58,631 bases of DNA from Micromonospora sp. CP22 (GTDB lineage Bacteria; Actinomycetota; Actinomycetes; Mycobacteriales; Micromonosporaceae): NCBI RefSeq assembly GCF_009712475.1, contig NZ_VCJO01000022.1, positions 1 through 58,631 on the forward strand. The letters run 5' to 3'. The position numbers were made by a program, and so were the translations under genes. Numbering within the stretch: the stretch's first letter is position 1; every line of letters starts with the position of its first letter. This document shows, one piece after another, positions 41,713 through 50,314 of the stretch. The notes beneath the pieces were generated by a model. That model was not told the origin of the DNA, searched no databases, and was given only the letters and a program-made list of their open reading frames with translations.

Positions 41713-43392
41713 ATGACGCGCACCCTTCTCGTCTCCCCGGATCAGCCCGGTGCCTACCCCTCCATCGGGGAGGCGCTGGCGGTGGCCAGTGACGACACGG
41801 TCGTCTCGGTCAGCCCCGGCACCTACCACGAGGCACTGTTCGTCAACGACCGTGGCGTCAGCGTGGTCGCCGCGCAGGGACCGGGCACGGTCACCATCGA
41901 CGCGTCCGCCGGGCAGTACCCGACGGTGTCCTGCAACTCCGGTCGGTTGGAGTTGCGCGACCTCGTCCTCAAGGCGGGTGACGCGCCGGTCGTGGTGGCC
42001 GACGGAGCACGGCTGACCATGACCGGGTGCGAGCTGAGCGCCGGCTTCGGCGCGGCGATCCAGGTCGCTGGTCGTTCGGAGTTCACGCTCAGCCGCTGCC
42101 GGGTGACCGGCGGTCGGTACGGCCTGGTCGTGGAGGACTCCGACGGCAGCGTCGAAGGGTGCGAGTTCAGCGACCTCAGCGAGGACGGCATCATCGTCCG
42201 GATCGGTGCGGCCCCGACCATCCGCACCAGCACGATCACCCGCTGCGGCAACCGTGGCATCTACATCTACCAGTACGGCCGACCCACCATCGAGACCTGC
42301 GACATCTCCCAGACCGGGCAGGCCGGCGTGGCGGTGGCGCACCAGAGTGCTCCGGTGCTGCGCCGGTGCCGGATCCGCGACACCCGTGGCCCGGCGGTCT
42401 CCTTCGGCCGGGGATGTCGTGGCTCGGTCGAGGAATGCACCACGGAGAACACCGGCCTGCCGGCGATCGAGATCGCCGAGGGTGCCGAACCGACGGTCGT
42501 CGAGGGCACCGTGAACCGGAAGGCCGCCTTCGGCGCCGACGCGGCCCGCGCCGCCGCCGGCCAGGACGACGCTCGGGTGGAGAAGTTGCTGGCCGAGTTG
42601 TCCGCGATGGTCGGTCTGGAGACGGTGAAGGAGGAGGTCCGCGCCCTCATCGACGAGATCCAGGTCAACGAGTGGCGGCGCAGCGCCGGTCTGCCCGTCG
42701 GCGCGGTCAGCCATCACCTGATCTTCGCCGGTGCTCCCGGCACCGGTAAGACCACCGTCGCCCGCATCTACGGTGACCTGCTGGCAGCCCTGGGCGCGTT
42801 GCCCGGCGGCGCCTTCCGCGAGGTCTCCCGACGTGACCTGGTCGGCCAGTACATCGGCCACACCGCCGAGAAGACCGCTGCGGCGTTCGAACTGGCGCGT
42901 GGTGGCGTGCTCTTCATCGACGAGGCGTACACCCTGTCCCGATCGTCGGGCACCGGCGGCGACTTCGGGCAAGAGGCCATCGACACGCTGGTCAAGCTGA
43001 TGGAGGACCACCGCGACGAGATCGCGGTGATCGCGGCCGGGTACACCGGCGAGATGTTGCAGTTCCTCGACGCCAACCCCGGTCTTGCCTCCCGATTCGC
43101 CAAGACGGTGGAGTTCGGCAACTACTCCCCGGAGCAGTTGGTGGTCATCGTGGAACGGATGGCCGGCGGCGACGAGTACCTGCTCGCCGACGGCGTCTCC
43201 GAGGTGCTCCGCGAGCACTTCGGCACCATCGAGCGGGACCAGAACTTCGGCAACGCCCGGGAGGCACGCAAGCTTTTCGAGGGTGTCCGCAAGGCGCAGG
43301 CGCAGCGGCTACGGCAATCCGGCCAACGCCCGAGCCTCGACGAGTTGCGGACCGTGACCGTGGACGACGTGCGCGCCGCGATCGGGCGATGA
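41713..43392 (+). CDS. beta-helix/AAA ATPase, EccA-like
   Basis: A 559-residue protein in two halves. Residues 1-265 are a right-handed parallel beta-helix (SVSPGTYHEALFVNDRGVSV, then repeated units such as LTMTGCELSAGFGAAIQV, GSVEGCEFSDLSEDGIIV). Residues 290-559 are an AAA domain of the CbxX/CfxQ-EccA type: GAPGTGKTT with Lys 346, GQYIGHTAEKT, Walker B GGVLFIDEAYTL with Asp 403, and a sensor region ending ANPGLASRFAKTVEF. Mycobacterial EccA is similar in size with the same ATPase but has a TPR N-terminal half. It probably handles type VII substrates in the cytosol (inference). ATG at 41713 preceded by GGAG. Confidence 0.88.
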   Translation: MTRTLLVSPDQPGAYPSIGEALAVASDDTVVSVSPGTYHEALFVNDRGVSVVAAQGPGTVTIDASAGQYPTVSCNSGRLELRDLVLKAGDAPVVVADGARLTMTGCELSAGFGAAIQVAGRSEFTLSRCRVTGGRYGLVVEDSDGSVEGCEFSDLSEDGIIVRIGAAPTIRTSTITRCGNRGIYIYQYGRPTIETCDISQTGQAGVAVAHQSAPVLRRCRIRDTRGPAVSFGRGCRGSVEECTTENTGLPAIEIAEGAEPTVVEGTVNRKAAFGADAARAAAGQDDARVEKLLAELSAMVGLETVKEEVRALIDEIQVNEWRRSAGLPVGAVSHHLIFAGAPGTGKTTVARIYGDLLAALGALPGGAFREVSRRDLVGQYIGHTAEKTAAAFELARGGVLFIDEAYTLSRSSGTGGDFGQEAIDTLVKLMEDHRDEIAVIAAGYTGEMLQFLDANPGLASRFAKTVEFGNYSPEQLVVIVERMAGGDEYLLADGVSEVLREHFGTIERDQNFGNAREARKLFEGVRKAQAQRLRQSGQRPSLDELRTVTVDDVRAAIGR

Positions 43393-43423
43393 CGGTGCCG
43401 CGCCGGTCGAGGAGGGACGTGCG

Positions 43424-44914
43424 GTGACGCATCCGGGTGCGGCGCAGCCGGGCACGCCGGGTTGGCAGCATCACCCGGGTGCGGCGGCACCGCCGCCACA
43501 GCAGCGCCCGGCGCAGCCCCAGCAGCAGGGTGCACCACCGGCCCCGACGCTGGGCGGCACCGGGCCGGGCCACAACTGGGCGGCCCAGCGCGGGCAGGGG
43601 CGGGCCACCGTCGGCACCGCGTACACCAGTCAGGCCGCTGCCGCTACGGCGTCGGCCGCCGTCGCCGCGCCCACCCAAGCTGCGCAGAGCCGGGTCGCGG
43701 CACCGGCCACGGCCACCCCGGCGCGACAGCCCGCCGCCGAGGTCGCGGCGGCCGAGGCGGCGGCGACCCCGGTCGTACGCCCACACCGACGGCAGCCGCG
43801 CGTCGGTGGGATCCACGTGGCCCAGCTCGTGGCCTGGCAGGCCGGTGCGGCGGCGGTGCTGGCGGCCACCCCGCACGGCATGCCGGTGACGGTCGCCGTG
43901 GCCGCTGTCGCGGTGCTGGTGCTCGCCCCGACGGTGGTACGTCACCGGGGCCGTTGGCTGCACCAGTGGCTGGCGGTGTGGTGGGCGTACCGGGGACGGA
44001 GCCGACGGCTCGACGGCGGCGGTTCCGACGGCCCCTGGCAACTGTTGAGCCAACTGGAGAGCACGGTCGAGCTGGATCAGGTCGAGATCGACGACCAGCC
44101 CGCCGTGCTGCTGACCCACCGGGGTGGACTCAGCGCCGTGCTGGAGGTCGACCCGACCGAGGGGGCGCTGCTCATGGGCGCGCCGCAGGCCCTGCCGTCG
44201 CCGGTGGCGTTGCTGCCGGCGGCCGACCCGAAGACGCCCGTCGTGACGGTGCAGGTGCTGATCCAGGTGACCCCGGCACCCCGTGCCCGGGCGGCGGCGG
44301 TCGACCGGGCGTACCGCGAACTCACCAACGGAGGCGTCCCGGCCAGCCGGCAGGCGTGGGTGGTGCTCCATGCGCCGCGTACCCCCGATTTCCACGCCGA
44401 CCGCGATCTGCGGCCGGCGCTCACCGCGGCGATCCGGCGGACCCGGCGTCAGTTGCGGCAGGAACGGGCGACCGCCCGCCTGCTCAATCGCGACGAGGTG
44501 CTCGCGACGGTCGCGCAACTGACCCACCTCACCGGTGGCGCGGTCGGCACGGATCAGCCGTTGGCCCGGGAGACCTGGCGGCACTGGTCGGTGCAGGGCG
44601 TCCCGCAGAGTTGTCATCGACTGCTCGACTGGCCCAGCCGAGCCTGGGAACTGGACCCGCTGCTACGCGGTCTGCCTGCCGCAGCGGGCGTGGTGTCCAT
44701 CTCGGTGGCCCGGGAGAACGACCGCCCGGGTGACGACGACGCCCTGGTGGAGGTGGCGTTCCGGCTCATCGGCACCGACTCGGCCGCCCTGGCCACCGCC
44801 GACCGTGCGCTCGACCAGGCGATCCGTGAGCACGGTGGTCGGCTCCAGAGACTCGACGGCGAGCACGCCTACGGGGTGGCCGCCACCCTGCCGTTGGGAG
44901 GCTTCCTACGATGA
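43424..44914 (+). CDS. eccE: type VII secretion protein EccE
   Basis: A 496-residue protein. A Pro/Gln/Ala-rich N-terminal 130 residues precedes two membrane helices (about 130-170: AQLVAWQAGAAAVLAAT, VTVAVAAVAVLVLAPTVV). The R-G-R-WLHQWLAVWWAYRGR segment and the rest of the C-terminal half match the EccE layout of actinobacterial ESX systems. EccE lies at the edge of the membrane complex. The GTG at 43424 has GGAGG upstream. It overlaps the next gene by 4 bases. Confidence 0.85.
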   Translation: MTHPGAAQPGTPGWQHHPGAAAPPPQQRPAQPQQQGAPPAPTLGGTGPGHNWAAQRGQGRATVGTAYTSQAAAATASAAVAAPTQAAQSRVAAPATATPARQPAAEVAAAEAAATPVVRPHRRQPRVGGIHVAQLVAWQAGAAAVLAATPHGMPVTVAVAAVAVLVLAPTVVRHRGRWLHQWLAVWWAYRGRSRRLDGGGSDGPWQLLSQLESTVELDQVEIDDQPAVLLTHRGGLSAVLEVDPTEGALLMGAPQALPSPVALLPAADPKTPVVTVQVLIQVTPAPRARAAAVDRAYRELTNGGVPASRQAWVVLHAPRTPDFHADRDLRPALTAAIRRTRRQLRQERATARLLNRDEVLATVAQLTHLTGGAVGTDQPLARETWRHWSVQGVPQSCHRLLDWPSRAWELDPLLRGLPAAAGVVSISVARENDRPGDDDALVEVAFRLIGTDSAALATADRALDQAIREHGGRLQRLDGEHAYGVAATLPLGGFLR

Positions 44915-45603
44915 ACGGTGTCGCCTTTCCCGGCAGTCGGATGGGTCTGCACGTAGCCGACGGGGCGGCCGTCGCCGGGCTCCAACTGGTCGCCGGCGGC
45001 GGTGGGCTGGTCGTCGGTCGCAACCGGCAGCAGGAGCCGGTGGGGTTGCGGGTGTTCCGGGCCGAGCCCACCCGACTGATGCTGACCGGCGGGGTACGCG
45101 CGGCCGAACTGCTCGCCTTCCGGTCCCTGGCGCTCGGTGCCCGGCTGTTCATCCAGACCGCGCGGGAGCAGGAGTGGGACGCCTTCCTGCGGCGCTGCGT
45201 CATCGGCCGGGAGATTGCCTCGTTCCTGCCACCCGGGGTGGCTCCTCCGGTGCCGGCCACGCCGACCGAACCGCAGCTCGTGGTGATCGACACCGGTCCG
45301 GTGACCGGGCCGGACACCAGCCTCAGCGCACCCTGGCGGGCCACCCTGGTGGTCCGCGACGACCTGGCCGGCTGGGACGTCGAGGTGCTGGTACGCAGCG
45401 ACATCGTGGTCCTCCAGCGGCTCACCGAGGCGGAGGCCGCCACCGCCGCGAGCGCGCTCGGCCTGGCCAGCGTGCAGAGTTGGTTCACCCAGTTGCATCC
45501 GGAGATGGTCGGCCTGATCACCAAGGGCAAGGTGCAGTGGGTGATGCTCAGCATGACCGGCACCGAGCGCCAGTTGATCGGTCCGGTCGCCCGGGGCGGC
45601 TGA
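44911..45603 (+). CDS. EccE-coupled type VII accessory protein
   Basis: A 230-residue protein without membrane segments. Landmarks: HVADGAAVAGLQLVAGGGGL near the N terminus, LMLTGGVRAAELLAFRSLAL, and ATLVVRDDLAGWDVEVLVRS. It ends after LHPEMVGLITKGKVQWVMLS. I do not recognise a named family. The ATGA overlap with eccE (44911-44914) makes co-translation likely, and it is the last gene of the type VII region. Confidence 0.8.
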   Translation: MNGVAFPGSRMGLHVADGAAVAGLQLVAGGGGLVVGRNRQQEPVGLRVFRAEPTRLMLTGGVRAAELLAFRSLALGARLFIQTAREQEWDAFLRRCVIGREIASFLPPGVAPPVPATPTEPQLVVIDTGPVTGPDTSLSAPWRATLVVRDDLAGWDVEVLVRSDIVVLQRLTEAEAATAASALGLASVQSWFTQLHPEMVGLITKGKVQWVMLSMTGTERQLIGPVARGG

Positions 45604-45768
45604 CCGGAACCGGCACCCCGACCAGGCTCCCCGGCCACCGGTAGGCGCGGCTGAGCAGTCGCCACGGCCCAGGTCACGGTCTTTGCCGCATTGGTACACC
45701 CGGTGGCTCCCCACCGGACACCGGGGCCGCTTATCCTCCGACGGTCTACTCCTTCGGAGGCCGCTTAC

Positions 45769-48700
45769 ATGCAGCGCACAAGAAGTTCCCGACTACTCAC
45801 AATCCCGGGCGTACTGGTCACCGCCACCACGCTCATCCTCTCCAGCGGCACCACCGCGTTCGCGGACCCGGTGCCCACGACGCCGTTCATCAGTGAGATC
45901 CACTACGACAACGCCGGCACCGACACCGGCGAGGCGATCGAGATCGAGGCGCCGGTCGGCTACGACCTGACCGGCTGGCGGATCGTCCTCTACAACGGCG
46001 CCAACGGCTCCGCCTACAGCACCCGGACGTTGAGCGGCGCGGTGCCGGCGACGGGGGTGGTCGTCGAGTCGTACCCGACCGACGGCATCCAGAACGGCTC
46101 ACCCGACGGCGTCGCGCTCGTCGCGCCCGACGGGGACGTCGCCGAGTTCCTGACCTACGAGGGCACTTTCACGGCGGTCGGCGGACCGGCGGACGGCCTG
46201 ACCGGTGTCGACATCGGCGTGCAGGAGACCGGGTCGACCCCGGTGGGCCACTCCGTCCAGCGGATCGAGGGCAGCTGGCAGGCACCGGCACCGAACACCT
46301 TCGGGGTACGCAACACCGCGTCGGACCCGGACCCGGACCCGGACCCGACCGGCTGCACCGTGACCGTGGACCACACCATCGCCCAGGTGCAGGGCAGCGG
46401 TGACGCCACCCCGCTCGCCGGCAGCCGGGTGACGGTGGAGGGCATCGTCACCGCCGACCACCGCACCGGTGGCTACAACGGTGTGTACGTGCAGACGGCG
46501 GGCAGCGGTGGGGAGCGCCCCGTCGCCGCCGGAACCGCCTCCGACGGCATCTTCGTGTACCTCACCACGAACACCGCCAACCACCCGTCGGTCGCGATCG
46601 GTGACCGGGTACGGGTCAGTGGGACGGCGAACGAGTACAACGGTCTCACCCAGCTGACCATCGGGGCCCGGACCGACGTCCAGGTCTGTGCGCAGGGCGC
46701 ACCGCTGCCGGCACCGGTCCCGGTCGAGTTCCCGCTGGACGACGCCGCCCGTGAGTCGGTCGAGTCGATGCTGGTGGCGCCGGTCGGCGCGTACACCGTC
46801 TCCGAGGTGTACAACACCAACCGGTACGGCGAGGTGGTGCTCGCCGCCGGTGACCAGCCGGCCCGGACGCCGACCGACGTGGCCCGGCCCGGCTCGGACG
46901 CCGCGCGGGCCCAGGCCACCGAGAACAAGCTGCGCCGCGTGCTGCTGGACGACGGTAAGACGACGAACCTGGCCACCGCCGGGCTGCTGCCGCCCTACCT
47001 CTCGCCGACCAGCCCACTGCGGGTCGGCGACTCGGTGGAGGCGTTCGGCCCGTCGGTGCTGTCGTACGGCTTCGACGAGTGGCGTCTGCAACCGACCCGC
47101 CCGGTCGACGCGGACACCGCACCGGCCGACCGGACCACGTTCAAGGCCACCAACCCGCGTACCGGCGCTCCCGTCAACGTCGGCGGTGACCTGCGGGTGG
47201 CCAGCTTCAACGTGCTGAACTACTTCGTCCACTTCGGTGGTGACGCCCGAGGTGCCGCCGACGAGGCGGCGCTGGCCAAGCAGGAGGCGAAGATCGTTTC
47301 GGCGATCAGTGCGCTGAACGCCGACGTGGTGGCGCTGGAGGAGATCGAGAACTCGGTCCGGTTCAACACCACCGACCCGCAGCAGGCGCTCAAGCGCCTG
47401 GTCGCCGCCCTGAACAGCAAGGATGGCGCGGGCACCTGGGACTACGTCCGCACCCCGGCCGAACTGCCCGGCGCGGCCCAGCAGGACTTCATCACCACGG
47501 CGATCATCTTCAAGCCGGCCAAGGCACAGCCCAAGGGCCCGTCACGGTCGGTGAACGACGAGACGGTGTGGTTCAACGCCCGCGAGCCGATCGCGCAGAC
47601 GTTCACCGCCGGCTCGGTGGACTTCATCGTGGTGGCCAACCACTTCAAGTCCAAGAGCGGTGCCGGATCCGGCGACAACGCCGACACCGGTGACGGTCAG
47701 GGCGGCTGGAACGGCGACCGGATCCGGCAGGCCACCGCGCTGGCCGCCTTCGTGGACCAGGTGAAGGCGGACAGCAAGACCGACAACGTGCTGCTGCTGG
47801 GTGACTTCAACGCGTACACCCACGAGGACCCGATGCAGGTCCTCTACGGCAAGGAGTACCGCAACCTCAACGACACCGGGAAGACCAGCTACGTCTTCAA
47901 CGGCGAGTCGGGCTCCCTGGATCACGCGCTGGCCTCGCCGTCGCTGGCGGCGCGGGTCACCGGGGTCGACGTCTGGCAGATCAACGCGGTCGAGTCGTAC
48001 GCCTTCCAGTACGACGGCCTGGCCGCCTTCTTCGCACCGGACGCGTACCGTGCCAGCGACCACAACCCGCTGGTGGTGGGCATCGACACCGGGACCGGCA
48101 CCGGCCCGGTGGACCTCCAACTGCTGAGCATCAACGACTTCCACGGTCGGCTGGAGTCCCCGGCCACCGTGGACGGTCAGCCGGTCGGCGGCGCCGCCCA
48201 GCTCGCCGGGTTGGTCGATCAGCTGCGGGCGGAGAACCCGAACACCGCGTTCGTCTCCGCCGGTGACAACATCGGTGCCTCCACCTTCATCTCGGCGATC
48301 GACGACGACAACCCGACGATCGACGCGTTGAACCAGGCCGGCCTGCTCGTCTCGGCAGTGGGTAACCACGAGTTCGACAAGGGCATGGCGGATCTGACCG
48401 GGCGGGTGACCGACCGGGCCGCCTTCCCGCACCTGGGTGCCAACGTGTACCGGGGCGACACCCGGGCACTGCCGGCGTACTCGGTGAACACCATCGGCGG
48501 TGTCCGCGTCGGCTTCATCGGCGTGGTCACCGAGCAGACCGCCTCGCTGGTCAGCCCGGACGGCATCGCCGGGCTCACCTTCCGCGACCCGGTCGCCGAG
48601 GCCAACGTGGTCGCCGGCCAGCTCAAGGACGGCAACCCGGACAACGGCGAGGCCGACGTGGTGGTGCTGCTCGCCCACGAGGGTGCCGCGACCGAGAACA

Positions 48701-50142
48701 TCGACTCCGCCGAGGCCTTGGCGAGCGACCCGGTCTTCGGCGAGTTCACCCGGGTCGACGCCACCATCGACGTCATCTTCAGCGGGCACACCCACCAGCC
48801 GTACGCCTTCGAGGTGCCGGTCCCCGGCACCGACAAGCTGCGGCCGATCGTCCAGGCCGAGGACTACGGCAAGCGTCTGGGCAAGGTCACGCTGACCTTC
48901 GACCCGGAGACCGGCTCGGTCACCTCTGCCGACGCGTCCCTGGTGGATGTCGTGGGCGCGCCGCAGGACGCGGCCGTGGCGCAGATCGTGGCCGACGCGA
49001 AAATCCGGGCCGAGGAGCTGGGTCAGCGCAAGCTCGGTGAGATCACCGCCGACATCAAGCGGGCCTACACCGACGGCAACGAGGACCGGGGCAAGGAGTC
49101 GCCGCTGGGCAACTTCATCGCCGACGTGCAGCTCGCCGGTACCCGTGACGAAGGCCGGGGTGGAGCGCAGATCGCGTTCATGAACCCGGGCGGTCTGCGG
49201 GCCGACCTGCTGTACGGCGACGACGGCACGGTGACCTACTCCGAGGCGTTCGCCGTCCAGCCGTTCGCCAACGACGTGGTCACGAAGACCTACACCGGCG
49301 CCGAGATCAAGCAGACGCTGGAGCAGCAGTGGCAGCCGGAGGGCGCGTCCCGCCCGGTGCTCTGGCTCGGTGTGTCGAAGGGCTTCAACTACACCTACGA
49401 CCCGCAGGCCCCCCAGGGCTCGCGGATCACCTCGATCACGCTGAACGGCACGCCGATCGACCCGGCGGGCAGTTACCGGGTCACGGTGAACTCGTTCCTC
49501 GCCGCCGGCGGGGACAACTTCACCGCCCTCGGTGGTGGCACCAACCCGGTGACCACCGGCGACAACGACCTCACCATGCTGGTGAGCTACCTCGCCGCCA
49601 ACTCGCCGGTGACCCCGGACACCGGGCCGCGTTCGTCGGTCGGCCAGGGCGGGCCGGAGTGCACCACCACGATCACCGGGAAGTACTCCAAGCCGCTGAT
49701 CGTGACCACCGGCCTGACCTGCGTGGACGAGGCGACCATCGCGGGCCCGGTGTCGATCGCCGCAGGTGCTTCGCTGCGGGTCACCGGCGGCACCATCAAC
49801 GGTCCGGTGTCCGCCACCCGACCGGCGCTGTTCGAGGTGTCCGGCACGAAGATCTCCGGACCGGTCACGGTGGCGGGCACCACCGGCGACCTGAAGATCA
49901 GCAAGGCCCGGATCAACGGGCCGCTGTCGCTGGTGTCCAACCTCGGTGGCGTACGGGTCGACGAGGTCACTGTCAGTGGCCCGGTGAGCGTGACGGGCAA
50001 CTCCGGCAGCCAGCCGGTGGTCGTCGCGGCGAACACCGTCAGCGGGCCGTTGGCCTGCTCGGGCAACACCCCGGCCCCGGTCAACGAGGGTCGGGCGAAC
50101 ACAGTGCGCGGCCCGGCCTCGGGCCAGTGCGCACGCCTGTGA
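45769..50142 (+). CDS. secreted nuclease/5'-nucleotidase fusion (ExeM-UshA like)
   Basis: A 1,457-residue exported protein. Signal peptide about 1-32. A lamin-tail-like domain (35-155, FISEIHYDNAGTDTGEAIEI) and an OB-like NucH domain (about 190-310) come first. An endonuclease/exonuclease/phosphatase domain (about 475-780) follows, with ASFNVLNYF, ALEEIENS, LLLGDFNAYTHEDP and SDHNPLVV. A calcineurin-like 5'-nucleotidase (about 785-1095) has INDFHGR, SAGDNIG, VGNHEFDKG and FSGHTHQPY, and a 5'-nucleotidase C-terminal domain (about 1100-1230) has GNFIADVQLAG and NPGGLRAD. A C-terminal run of NGPVS/SGPVT-type units (about 1325-1430) resembles a beta-solenoid. The reaction chain would be extracellular DNA to nucleotides to nucleosides plus phosphate. 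ATG at 45769 with GGAGG upstream. Confidence 0.9.
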   Translation: MQRTRSSRLLTIPGVLVTATTLILSSGTTAFADPVPTTPFISEIHYDNAGTDTGEAIEIEAPVGYDLTGWRIVLYNGANGSAYSTRTLSGAVPATGVVVESYPTDGIQNGSPDGVALVAPDGDVAEFLTYEGTFTAVGGPADGLTGVDIGVQETGSTPVGHSVQRIEGSWQAPAPNTFGVRNTASDPDPDPDPTGCTVTVDHTIAQVQGSGDATPLAGSRVTVEGIVTADHRTGGYNGVYVQTAGSGGERPVAAGTASDGIFVYLTTNTANHPSVAIGDRVRVSGTANEYNGLTQLTIGARTDVQVCAQGAPLPAPVPVEFPLDDAARESVESMLVAPVGAYTVSEVYNTNRYGEVVLAAGDQPARTPTDVARPGSDAARAQATENKLRRVLLDDGKTTNLATAGLLPPYLSPTSPLRVGDSVEAFGPSVLSYGFDEWRLQPTRPVDADTAPADRTTFKATNPRTGAPVNVGGDLRVASFNVLNYFVHFGGDARGAADEAALAKQEAKIVSAISALNADVVALEEIENSVRFNTTDPQQALKRLVAALNSKDGAGTWDYVRTPAELPGAAQQDFITTAIIFKPAKAQPKGPSRSVNDETVWFNAREPIAQTFTAGSVDFIVVANHFKSKSGAGSGDNADTGDGQGGWNGDRIRQATALAAFVDQVKADSKTDNVLLLGDFNAYTHEDPMQVLYGKEYRNLNDTGKTSYVFNGESGSLDHALASPSLAARVTGVDVWQINAVESYAFQYDGLAAFFAPDAYRASDHNPLVVGIDTGTGTGPVDLQLLSINDFHGRLESPATVDGQPVGGAAQLAGLVDQLRAENPNTAFVSAGDNIGASTFISAIDDDNPTIDALNQAGLLVSAVGNHEFDKGMADLTGRVTDRAAFPHLGANVYRGDTRALPAYSVNTIGGVRVGFIGVVTEQTASLVSPDGIAGLTFRDPVAEANVVAGQLKDGNPDNGEADVVVLLAHEGAATENIDSAEALASDPVFGEFTRVDATIDVIFSGHTHQPYAFEVPVPGTDKLRPIVQAEDYGKRLGKVTLTFDPETGSVTSADASLVDVVGAPQDAAVAQIVADAKIRAEELGQRKLGEITADIKRAYTDGNEDRGKESPLGNFIADVQLAGTRDEGRGGAQIAFMNPGGLRADLLYGDDGTVTYSEAFAVQPFANDVVTKTYTGAEIKQTLEQQWQPEGASRPVLWLGVSKGFNYTYDPQAPQGSRITSITLNGTPIDPAGSYRVTVNSFLAAGGDNFTALGGGTNPVTTGDNDLTMLVSYLAANSPVTPDTGPRSSVGQGGPECTTTITGKYSKPLIVTTGLTCVDEATIAGPVSIAAGASLRVTGGTINGPVSATRPALFEVSGTKISGPVTVAGTTGDLKISKARINGPLSLVSNLGGVRVDEVTVSGPVSVTGNSGSQPVVVAANTVSGPLACSGNTPAPVNEGRANTVRGPASGQCARL

Positions 50143-50160
50143 CCGGTAGGTGACAAAGCC

Positions 50161-50192
50161 GGTCCGCGATCGGAGCGATCCGATCGCGGACC
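50161..50192 (+). terminator. strong hairpin terminator
   Basis: Perfect 13-bp inverted repeat, GGTCCGCGATCGG (50161-50173) and CCGATCGCGGACC (50180-50192), 6-base loop, 18 bases after the nuclease stop. Confidence 0.85.
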
Positions 50193-50314
50193 GGCCACCG
50201 TCTGCCCCGCGGTCCCGCCCGACCGGGTGAGGCGCGCACCGGCACCCGATCGGGCGGCATCTGCGCACCTCGACTGGGTAACCAGGCTGGAGACGACCTA
50301 TCGAGGAGCGGGGC

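Noticed and set aside
41650..43218. 522-codon minus-strand frame opposite the EccA-like gene
   Set aside because: Antisense shadow without a ribosome site, promoter or motif.
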